From Phocaeicola_A sp964444735 (lineage in GTDB: Bacteria; Bacteroidota; Bacteroidia; Bacteroidales; Bacteroidaceae): a DNA stretch of 20,391 bases. The stretch lies in contig CAYUIJ010000038.1 in assembly GCA_964444735.1 (NCBI GenBank), positions 1 to 20,391 on the forward strand, given 5' to 3'. The position numbers and the translations under genes are program-made. Numbering within the stretch: the stretch's first letter is position 1; each line of letters begins with the position of its first letter. Shown one piece after another: positions 15,595 to 20,391 of the stretch. A model generated the notes under the pieces. It was not told the DNA's origin, ran no database searches, and saw only the letters and a list, made by a program, of their open reading frames with translations.

Positions 15595-16847
15595 AACGGA
15601 TAGTGACGGCTGTGTGCATGTTGGTTACGGTACTGGCCGTATCGGCACAGACCAGCAAGACCATTGGAGAACTGCAGAACAAGCGCCGTTCCCTGCAGAA
15701 AGATATTGCACGATCGGAAGAGATGCTTCTCTCTACCAAGAAAGACGTGAGTAGCCAGTTGAATGACCTGAATGTGCTGACCGGACAGATAAGCGCGCGT
15801 GCCATGCTGATTACATCCGTCATAAACGATGTGAAAATCCTCGATGAAGAGATTGGAGAACTTGAGAAACAGATAACCGTATTAGAACGACAGCTGAAAG
15901 ACAAGAAAGACAATTATGCCATCTCGCTCAATTATCTTTACAAGAAACATTCCATTCAGGAAAAGCTGCTCTTTATTTTCTCGGCTGATGATCTGAACCA
16001 GATTTATCGGCGCATGCGTTATGTACAGGAATATGGTAATTTTCAGAAGCGTCAGGCTGAAGACATCCAGCGCAAGAAAAAGGAGATAAGCGAGAAGGAA
16101 AGTCAGTTGCGTGAGGTGCGTATGGAAAAAAGCGGACTGCTCGATTTGCAAAAGGCTGAACAGGAAAAGCTGGAAAAACAGCAGAAGAAACAGCGTGTTC
16201 TGGTGGCCAGCCTGCAAAAGAAGCAAAAGAGCCTGCAAAGTGAAATAGCCCGTAAACGAAGGCAGGCCGGTAAGCTGAATGCAGAGATTGACCGCCTGAT
16301 TGAGGCTGAAATTGAGACCGCGCGCAAACTGGCTGCAAAGAAGAGCGGCAAGAGTCCCTCGTCCGGGAATAAGGCCTCTGACAGTAAGGCTGTTCCGATG
16401 GAAGCTTACAAGGTGGACAATGACAATCGCAGGCTGTCGGGAAGTTTTGAGAAAAACAAAGGCCGCCTCCCGGTACCCATTACAGGTGCCTATATGGTGG
16501 TGAGCCATTACGGACGTCATAATGTGGCCGGACTGAAGCATGTGGAGATTGACAACAAGGGAATTGACATCAAAGGCCGTTCCGGAGCACAGGCGCGTGC
16601 CGTATTCGATGGTGAAGTGTCGGCTGTGTTCCAATATAACGGCATGACCAATGTACTCGTCCGTCATGGAAGCTATATATCGGTCTACTGTAACCTGTCA
16701 TCGGCATCCGTACAACGCGGGCAGAAAGTCAAGGTACGCCAGTCATTGGGAACTGTAGCTACTGATGCTTCGGGCAATATCATCCTGCACTTTCAGTTGC
16801 GCCGCGAAACAACCAAGCTCAATCCTGAAGCGTGGTTCAATGTGTAA
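15591..16847 (+). CDS. EnvC-type murein hydrolase activator (degenerate LytM/M23)
   Basis: 418 residues. The signal peptide is MKRIVTAVCMLVTVLAVSAQ. A long coiled coil (about 22-250) is rich in Lys/Glu/Gln with heptads (IGELEKQITVLERQL and later EQEKLEKQQKKQRVL). A low-complexity linker follows (about 255-290), then a LytM/M23 domain (about 300-418). The zinc site is degenerate: the first His of HxGxD is Asn322 (NKGID, Asp326 kept), and the HLHF motif reads ILHF (only His400 kept). Loss of ligands with coiled coil plus LytM is the hallmark of EnvC, which activates amidases for daughter-cell separation instead of cutting peptidoglycan itself. It is the last gene of the dut run. Its final bases overlap a minus-strand gene remnant, which marks a recombination edge. 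Confidence 0.9.
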   Translation: MKRIVTAVCMLVTVLAVSAQTSKTIGELQNKRRSLQKDIARSEEMLLSTKKDVSSQLNDLNVLTGQISARAMLITSVINDVKILDEEIGELEKQITVLERQLKDKKDNYAISLNYLYKKHSIQEKLLFIFSADDLNQIYRRMRYVQEYGNFQKRQAEDIQRKKKEISEKESQLREVRMEKSGLLDLQKAEQEKLEKQQKKQRVLVASLQKKQKSLQSEIARKRRQAGKLNAEIDRLIEAEIETARKLAAKKSGKSPSSGNKASDSKAVPMEAYKVDNDNRRLSGSFEKNKGRLPVPITGAYMVVSHYGRHNVAGLKHVEIDNKGIDIKGRSGAQARAVFDGEVSAVFQYNGMTNVLVRHGSYISVYCNLSSASVQRGQKVKVRQSLGTVATDASGNIILHFQLRRETTKLNPEAWFNV

Positions 16848-17001
16848 AAGGAATGTCGGATAAGGTGACCGGTGCCCGGCCTTGCTTGACATACAAGTCA
16901 AGAATCCCGAGGAACCAATAATATTTATACATTGCTACAGTCTTGTCAAACACCCGGTTAAGATATCTAGTAGTCAACGTGTAGGATTGTGGAATATTCA
17001 T
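16837..17001 (-). pseudogene. N-terminal remnant of an HNH-endonuclease family protein
   Basis: A 54-codon minus-strand frame starts at 17001 and reads MNIPQSYTLTTRYLNRVFDK, then continues TVAMYKYYWFLGILDLYVKQ. I recall this pattern (YLxRVFDxTxxxYKxYWFLxIL) as the start of Bacteroidota HNH-endonuclease proteins that run to several hundred residues and carry the HNH site near the end. Here the frame stops after about 46 matching codons inside the tail of envC, so the nuclease is missing its catalytic part. The start is intact, with an AT-rich upstream region 41 bases after the XRE gene, which it may once have been paired with. It is a truncated gene at the border between core operon and AT-rich island. 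The family call is from memory and needs a search. Confidence 0.6.
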
Positions 17002-17042
17002 TTTTTAATTCTATTTACTAAAATCCATCAATACATCATTCA

Positions 17043-17264
17043 TCAAAATATATAGTTCCGAATATTTATATCATCTTTATGAGATTTCAATAATACCCGA
17101 ACATCAACATCCAAGTATTTTGCTATCTCTTGCAGTTGGGCAATAGACTGTTTCGACTTATTTGAACACCATCTTGAAATTGTATTCTCAGACTTATCCA
17201 GCTGCTCTGCCAACCATCTATTAGTTCTTTGCTTTTCTGCAAGTACTACCTTTATTCTATTCAT
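17043..17264 (-). CDS. Small XRE-family HTH regulator
   Basis: 73 residues from ATG 17264 (MNRIKVVLAEKQRTNRWLAE). A helix-turn-helix occupies about residues 14-40 (NRWLAEQLDKSENTISRW), followed by CSNKSKQSIAQLQEIAKYLD and a C-terminal VDVRVLLKS. This is the common small Cro/C1-type regulator of Bacteroidales, often next to restriction or nuclease genes. The frame is open further upstream to 17351, but the perfect promoter at 17321-17351 places the transcript start near 17314, which excludes that start; Mets at 17303 and 17294 remain possible. It follows the HipA kinase gene and precedes the HNH remnant. It may be an orphaned controller of the lost nuclease or an accessory regulator of the hip genes. 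Confidence 0.82.
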   Translation of the reverse strand: MNRIKVVLAEKQRTNRWLAEQLDKSENTISRWCSNKSKQSIAQLQEIAKYLDVDVRVLLKSHKDDINIRNYIF

Positions 17265-17320
17265 CACTATTTGTTGATTATTCGATACTAACATTCGATT
17301 CATACTCATTAAATTGCAAA

Positions 17321-17351
17321 CAAAATTATATCTAATTTTCCATATAGCCAA
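17321..17351 (-). promoter_or_regulatory. Own promoter of the XRE regulator gene
   Basis: On the minus strand, a perfect -7 TAATTTTG (17328-17321) has TTG (17351-17349) 20 bases upstream, the expected -33 spacing. It lies in the short gap after the HipA kinase stop. The regulator can therefore be expressed separately from the hip operon. Confidence 0.7.
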
Positions 17352-17357
17352 GCTAAC

Positions 17358-18299
17358 TTACAATCCCTGTGAAAGCCTTGCAATCCGTTTCATCAATAAT
17401 TCAGAATACTTTTCTTTTAGTTCGGCAGTTAGGAAAGAGTTTTGAATAACTGCTTCAAACTTAGGCAATAACTTGATATACTTATTTATCAGTCGTTCTA
17501 CAATCACATTCTTTATGCCCAAAGTAGCTGCTGATTTGATAAAATCTTCCCTTTGAAGCTTTTTCTTCCGTCCATTCAAGGTCAATGCCAGTTCCTCATC
17601 ATCCTTCGGATTGATGATAGCCGCATTTAACAAATCATAAGCAGGGGATAGACGTATCTTATCCACCGCTTCATACAAAGAGAAGTTTTTCAAGTGCATA
17701 TCGTTGTTCCCTGTCAGCCAAGAGAAAAGCACTAACTCGAAGAAATTGGTAACATCCATTTTAGGCAAAGAAGAATATTTCAAAACAGCTTTGCCGATAC
17801 GCTCATAACTGCTCTTGTACTTGTGCTCCGTTTGTCTTTCCGTCAATTGGCACATATCTTCCATCGCAATCTTCTCTCCGACTGGAGTCCTGTCTATTCG
17901 ACGGGAAAGATAGCATAGTGTATCATCTGCCATCCGCATCAGTGTGTGAGGAACCACATCAATACGTGCCACCTCTGCAAGATGCATGGTTAAATCCTCG
18001 ATCTCAGGCATCATTTCATATTGCGAAGTCTGTGGTTTACAAATATAACCGCCCCATAGCCCGACAATAGTCAATCGTTTGCTGCCCTCATGATCGTTCA
18101 AATGCAAGGACAACTTCGGCTGGACACCTGTCAAAGAAGTTTGGTCTTGAATGATTTGCAGAGCGAGCTGGTCAAGTTGCTCTGTTGTATAATCAAAGAC
18201 AGGCAACGTTGTTGTTCCGAAGAACCTCTTTATACAAGCCGTGTGCATATCTTTTTCCCCCTTTAGGAGTGGACGATAACAATACAGACAATTACACAT
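17358..18299 (-). CDS. HipA-family serine/threonine kinase toxin (HipT-like, C-terminal domain only)
   Basis: 313 residues, the kinase part of HipA without the usual N-subdomain. It begins with a Cys cluster (C2, C4, C7, H19, C22: CLYCYRP and HTAC) that could bind zinc. The glycine-rich loop is SLTGVQPKLS (55-64); its Ser-Leu-Thr occupies the place of the SIS autophosphorylation motif of E. coli HipT. A nucleotide lysine is probable in YICKP (Lys88). The catalytic loop is TGNNDMHLKN (Asp210, Asn215), and the metal-binding Asp232 is in SPAYDLL. HipA kinases phosphorylate an aminoacyl-tRNA synthetase (GltX for HipA, TrpS for HipT) and stop translation; the target here is unknown. It lies 13 bases after the HipS-like gene and has a perfect Shine-Dalgarno sequence. 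Confidence 0.9.
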   Translation of the reverse strand: MCNCLYCYRPLLKGEKDMHTACIKRFFGTTTLPVFDYTTEQLDQLALQIIQDQTSLTGVQPKLSLHLNDHEGSKRLTIVGLWGGYICKPQTSQYEMMPEIEDLTMHLAEVARIDVVPHTLMRMADDTLCYLSRRIDRTPVGEKIAMEDMCQLTERQTEHKYKSSYERIGKAVLKYSSLPKMDVTNFFELVLFSWLTGNNDMHLKNFSLYEAVDKIRLSPAYDLLNAAIINPKDDEELALTLNGRKKKLQREDFIKSAATLGIKNVIVERLINKYIKLLPKFEAVIQNSFLTAELKEKYSELLMKRIARLSQGL

Positions 18300-18302
18300 G
18301 GT

Positions 18303-18311
18303 TCACCTCCT
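18303..18311 (-). promoter_or_regulatory. Canonical Shine-Dalgarno of the HipT-like gene
   Basis: On the minus strand AGGAGGTGA occupies 18311-18303, immediately after the stop of the HipS-like gene, with its AGGAGG core 6 bases before the ATG at 18299. This is a full match to the anti-SD of 16S rRNA. It decides the start and is unusual because Bacteroidota genes rarely use such sites. Confidence 0.85.
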
Positions 18312-18312
18312 T

Positions 18313-18630
18313 TTATTCTATAGGAATAACACTTACCGCTCCGATACAATCCTTGCAGCATGTCATGAGCAACGACATCCGATCAAGAATACTGATGTCT
18401 GTATTCCGCAATGCAATATTCAACAGCCATCCTTCAGGAATCAAACCATCGAAAAATGGGAATAGCACCGGACTTTGATATGCTTCTGCCTGCAAAGGCA
18501 ATGTCAAGCTAATAGCTTTTGCTGTTTCCGAAGAGAGATATTCCGGCAAATAGCGAAACTCATATCCTGCATCGTTTTCTGTCAGAATCCCTGCCAATAG
18601 GTCTTTGTAAAATATATTGGCTTGTCTCAT
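18313..18630 (-). CDS. HipA N-terminal-domain protein (HipS-like antitoxin candidate)
   Basis: 105 residues corresponding to N-subdomain 1 of HipA (Couple_hipA type), encoded as a separate protein. Visible marks are LPEYLSSETAKAISLTLPL (28-46), the family block PVLFPFFDGLIPEGWLL (54-70) and the C-terminal CIGAVSVIPIE. In the E. coli HipBST system the separate small protein HipS, not HipB, neutralises the kinase, and I recall a tryptophan near position 65 entering the kinase active site. Here Trp68 stands in the equivalent block, which fits an antitoxin role (inference). Its ATG overlaps the hipB stop by 4 bases (ATGA), so the two are translationally coupled, and the kinase follows 13 bases later. 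Confidence 0.87.
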   Translation of the reverse strand: MRQANIFYKDLLAGILTENDAGYEFRYLPEYLSSETAKAISLTLPLQAEAYQSPVLFPFFDGLIPEGWLLNIALRNTDISILDRMSLLMTCCKDCIGAVSVIPIE

Positions 18631-18839
18631 TGATTATCAGTTTTAGAAGTGGCAACCATTTCATAATTAAAGAAATCAAGAAGCTGATTCACCTTATCAA
18701 GGCGTAACGTTTCCTTTCCTTGTTCGAGGTCTCGCACAAAGCGCAATCCTACTCCCGACTTCAACGAAAGTTCCTCTTGCGTCAGATTATACTGCCTTCG
18801 CAGCATTTTGACCGTAGTAGAAAGATTATTCATAAGCAT
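18627..18839 (-). CDS. HipB-like XRE repressor
   Basis: 70 residues with a helix-turn-helix of the Cro/C1 type: LRRQYNLTQEELSLKSGVGL (13-32), then RFVRDLEQGKETLRLDKVNQ, and a short tail (FFNYEMVATSKTDNQ). The motif VGLRFVRDLEQGK is typical for HipB partners of HipA genes in Bacteroidales. It is the first gene of the module, upstream of the HipS-like and HipT-like genes. It should bind the inverted repeats upstream and autorepress, possibly assisted by the kinase complex. The ATG at 18839 is used; an ATG at 18833 is equally plausible. The leader is about 100 nucleotides and contains a small hairpin. Confidence 0.9.
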   Translation of the reverse strand: MLMNNLSTTVKMLRRQYNLTQEELSLKSGVGLRFVRDLEQGKETLRLDKVNQLLDFFNYEMVATSKTDNQ

Positions 18840-18887
18840 TCAACGTTTAAAATCCAAGATTTTACAATAAAGGCTACACCTCGGAAT

Positions 18888-18907
18888 AAATCAAACAAGT
18901 TTGATTT
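18888..18907 (-). promoter_or_regulatory. Hairpin with CUUG loop in the hipB leader
   Basis: AAATCAAA (18888-18895) and TTTGATTT (18900-18907) form a perfect 8-bp stem. In the sense of hipB transcription the loop is CUUG, a stable tetraloop. It lies within the predicted 5' leader, about 50 bases before the hipB ATG. It could modulate translation or message stability; no U tract follows in the sense direction, so it is not a terminator for hipB. Confidence 0.5.
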
Positions 18908-18928
18908 TTCACTCGGTTTGCACTTTAT

Positions 18929-19030
18929 TTATACCTTTTCGGGTGCAAAGTTAATACAAATATTTAATATTATACCATAAGGGGTATAATATATTTTATC
19001 ATCGGCATTATTATATCAGACAAGGTATAA
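18929..19030. promoter_or_regulatory. Nested TATACC operator of the hip module
   Basis: An inner inverted repeat has arms ATATTATACC (18967-18976) and GGTATAATAT (18983-18992) with a 6-base centre. An outer repeat has arms TTATACCTT (18929-18937) and AAGGTATAA (19022-19030). Both are centred on 18979.5, and inner and outer half-sites are 41 bases apart on each side. The inner site covers the expected -33 zone of the hipB promoter and the outer left half lies just past the predicted transcript start. E. coli HipB operators are likewise short inverted repeats (TATCC-N8-GGATA), so autorepression by HipB is the natural reading. Confidence 0.75.
18946..18953 (-). promoter_or_regulatory. -7 element of the hip operon
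   Basis: On the minus strand TAACTTTG (18953-18946) is a perfect TAnnTTTG element lying between the outer-left and inner-left operator half-sites. No clear TTTG stands at -33, where the inner operator lies. Transcription would begin near 18939. Confidence 0.6.
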
Positions 19031-19078
19031 TCTAATAAGGTTCAAAACCATAAATATTAAAGTACATACGCACTGTTC

Positions 19079-19130
19079 TACACTTTTCCAAGCGAATGAT
19101 TCAGTTTCGTTACACTTTTTCCAACGAATC
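19079..19130. repeat. Imperfect direct repeat, period 32
   Basis: TACACTTTTCCAAGCGAAT at 19079 recurs as TACACTTTTTCCAACGAAT at 19111, differing by one inserted T and one missing G. Spaced repeats of this kind near integrase remains can be arm-type binding sites, but nothing further supports that. Confidence 0.45.
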
Positions 19131-19584
19131 AAGCGCTCTAAATAATTGGAGTGCAAAAATTCCACCGCAAACCGCAGAAATCCCAAGAAAATCACTACCT
19201 TTGTATTCAACAAGCGTTCTGTAACATTCATGCGGAAATGTCCTATCAGTCAATATTTTGTACTTGATGGTGGGCATTCCATAAAATGACTGAAAGAAGG
19301 CGGTACAACACGTATATGCAAAGCAATGGAATACAACGATTTGCATTTGTCCCTACATTTTGTGTACTTGTAAAAAACAGAGGTTGTACCGATTAAAATG
19401 AATAGTCGCTGATAATCAGTGATGTAAATATACGGGAAAGTAAGGCAGGATTTTGTTATCAAATAAGATTGCACACCTACGGTACATAAATAGCAGATAA
19501 ACGGCACACTGCCAGAAATATAGGCAAATTGGGTGCAAATAAAAAAAAGTTATTGACTATGCCGTCAGTATGCCAATAATATGC

Positions 19585-19592
19585 TATATTTG
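19585..19592 (+). promoter_or_regulatory. -7 element ahead of the integrase remnant
   Basis: A perfect TATATTTG lies at 19585-19592, about 65 bases before the integrase-like codons. A TTG at 19553 is too far for a normal -33. It looks like the surviving promoter of a lost gene. Confidence 0.45.
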
Positions 19593-19618
19593 CGTTACTA
19601 TTTTGTTACTTGCCTACT

Positions 19619-19752
19619 TTGAGTAACAAAAGCAACAAATTATTCAACGCAGAAAGTATGCGGAAATTAAAGAACCTGTCAAAATCAGGAGAAAAGCGTT
19701 AGCCAATGGCAATGTATCAACTACAAAATCAGGAAACAATAAAACCGGATGA
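19619..19752 (+). pseudogene. N-terminal remnant of a tyrosine integrase (arm-binding domain)
   Basis: The frame at 19657-19719 reads YAEIKEPVKIRRKALANGNV plus S, which I recognise as the start of the arm DNA-binding domain of Bacteroidales tyrosine integrases (IKEPVKIRRKxLANGNVSLYLDIY...). After NGNVS the match ends and the frame stops at 19750-19752. Upstream a TTG-initiated frame (19619, LSNKSNKLFNAES) runs in another phase; one added A near 19652 would join it to KYAEIKEP. The gene is thus cut after about 35 codons and probably frameshifted as well. It is the debris of a mobile element's integrase and fits an old insertion in this AT-rich stretch. The identification rests on a 20-residue block. 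Confidence 0.55.
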
Positions 19753-19883
19753 GGTCGGTAAAACGCCATTCGGTTGTGAGAGTGAAAGAAGATGCGTAAC
19801 TTCGCAACAAACAGCTGACAGTTTTTGTCCGATAGTAAAACAAATGTCAGAGCAAGTCTTGACTATTACAAATAAAAAACACT

Positions 19884-20391
19884 ATGAAAAGAATACTTTT
19901 TTTTGTTGCTCTATTGACAACTTCAATTTCTCTATTTGCTCAAAAAGATGTTACCAAGTTTATGGGAATACCTGTTGATGGCTTTAAACCTGAAATGATT
20001 CAGAAACTTAAAGAAAAAGGGTTTGTAAGTTCTGCGAGTGACAAAAATATTTTGGAAGGAGAATTTAATGGTAGCCAAGTCACAATACACGTTGTGACAA
20101 CTAATAACAAAGTTAGCCGAATTGTAATAAGTGATGTTATTTATGTAGATGAAACTGATATTCGAATCAGATTCAACCGACTATGTCAACAATTTAAAAG
20201 CAATTCCAAATATACAAGTCTTGATGATTACACAATTCCAGAAGATGAGGATATATCATATGAAATGAAGGTAAATAATAAAAGATATGAAGCTGTTTTT
20301 ATCAAAACCCTGTGATTACAGATTCTATTGCTATGGTTAATGAATTAAAAGAAATTTTACTTCAAAAATACTCTGAAAAAGAATTAGAAAA
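19884..20391 (+). pseudogene. Secreted protein gene, probably frameshifted and cut by the window end
   Basis: The first frame gives 143 residues: a clear signal peptide (MKRILFFVALLTTSISLFAQ), then KFMGIPVDGFKPEMIQKLKE, a middle with LEGEFNGSQVTIHVVTTNN and IRIRFNRLCQQFKS, and YTIPEDEDISYEMKVNNKRY. It stops at 20313-20315. The neighbouring frame is open across this stop to the window end and continues sensibly: FYQNPVITDSIAMVNELKEI, then LLQKYSEKELE. Adding one T to the T5 run at 20296-20300 would give EAVFYQNPVITDSIA in one frame, which looks like the genuine protein (family members I recall run past 200 residues). I therefore read a one-base deletion. An alternative is two separate genes, the second starting at ATG 20333. 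Function is unknown; it is a periplasmic or secreted Bacteroidales protein. Confidence 0.6.

Larger units (their letters stand above)
18840..19883. other. AT-rich regulatory and decayed region of the island
   Basis: No intact gene in about 1 kb. It contains the hipB leader and operator, an imperfect 32-base direct repeat at 19079 and 19111, a -7-like TACCTTTG at 19196-19203 on the plus strand, and an integrase promoter and N-terminal remnant near 19585-19752. Minus-strand frames at 19016-19231, 19110-19346 and 19250-19507 overlap one another in different frames and show no recognisable domain. A plus-strand frame at 19706-19978 lies across the start of the next gene. I count them as chance frames or gene debris. 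Confidence 0.5.

Noticed and set aside
15882..16667. A 261-codon minus-strand frame opposite envC, Leu/Phe-rich
   Set aside because: The hydrophobic runs come from reading Lys/Glu/Gln coiled-coil codons backwards, not from real membrane segments.
16885..16902. Inverted repeat CTTGAC/GTCAAG just after envC as a terminator
   Set aside because: Six base pairs with no following T tract, and it lies inside the HNH-remnant codons.
19110..19346. A 78-codon minus-strand frame with fairly gene-like text
   Set aside because: It overlaps other frames of the same strand, has no recognisable domain and no promoter, and I could not decide it is real.
18941..19539. GGGTGCAAA repeated at 18941 and 19531 as possible attachment-site cores
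   Set aside because: Only nine bases match and flanking sequences differ; it is more likely a recurrent composition near promoters.
19706..19978. A 90-codon plus-strand frame overlapping the start of the last gene
   Set aside because: It runs through the signal-peptide region of the better-supported gene in a different frame and carries no signals of its own.

Overview
The window looks like a chromosomal segment of a member of the Bacteroidales, most likely Bacteroidaceae. Three things point there. Promoters carry the Bacteroidota -7 consensus TAnnTTTG and most genes lack a Shine-Dalgarno sequence. Lipoproteins and outer-membrane proteins are abundant. Several gene sets are typical of gut Bacteroidales: a glycine-lipid acyltransferase pair, dut-TPR-DUF4292-EnvC, and PduO next to a DUF2795 protein. 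I cannot name the species.

From 1 to about 16.85 kb the content is core-like. It holds a mechanosensitive channel (mscL, minus strand), then a GC-rich spacer without a convincing gene. Next come a large lipoprotein joining an OmpA-like segment to TPRs (with promoter and terminator), an operon-like trio (class I methyltransferase, PduO-type cobalamin adenosyltransferase, DUF2795 protein) closed by a strong terminator, and a small outer-membrane beta-barrel protein. An LtaS-like membrane phosphotransferase lies on the minus strand. Divergent from it are two overlapping-function acyltransferases that I read as glsA-glsB, the pathway for commendamide and glycine lipids. Then dgt (minus) and dut (plus) are divergent, so dNTP sanitation genes flank one spacer. 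dut leads a tightly packed run (8-nt gap, then two 4-nt overlaps) of a TPR lipoprotein, a DUF4292 lipoprotein and an EnvC-type coiled-coil LytM protein. That run suggests an envelope-assembly or cell-separation unit.

From about 16.85 kb to the end the DNA turns AT-rich and accessory. Its left edge is a 54-residue N-terminal remnant of what I believe is an HNH-endonuclease family protein, running head-on into the end of envC. Then follow, all on the minus strand, a small XRE regulator with its own promoter and a three-gene HipB / HipA-N-domain (HipS-like) / HipA kinase (HipT-like) toxin-antitoxin module. Upstream of hipB lies a striking regulatory region: four TATACC half-sites arranged as two exactly concentric inverted repeats. 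The hipT-like gene has a perfect Shine-Dalgarno sequence, rare in this phylum. Beyond it is about 1 kb without an intact gene. This stretch contains an integrase-like promoter and an N-terminal integrase arm-domain remnant. Finally there is a secreted protein gene whose frame appears broken by a one-base deletion and which runs off the window.

The items most worth following up are the HipBST-like module with its concentric operator, the gls lipid operon, and the decayed integrase, HNH and frameshifted genes that mark the right part as a worn genomic island.
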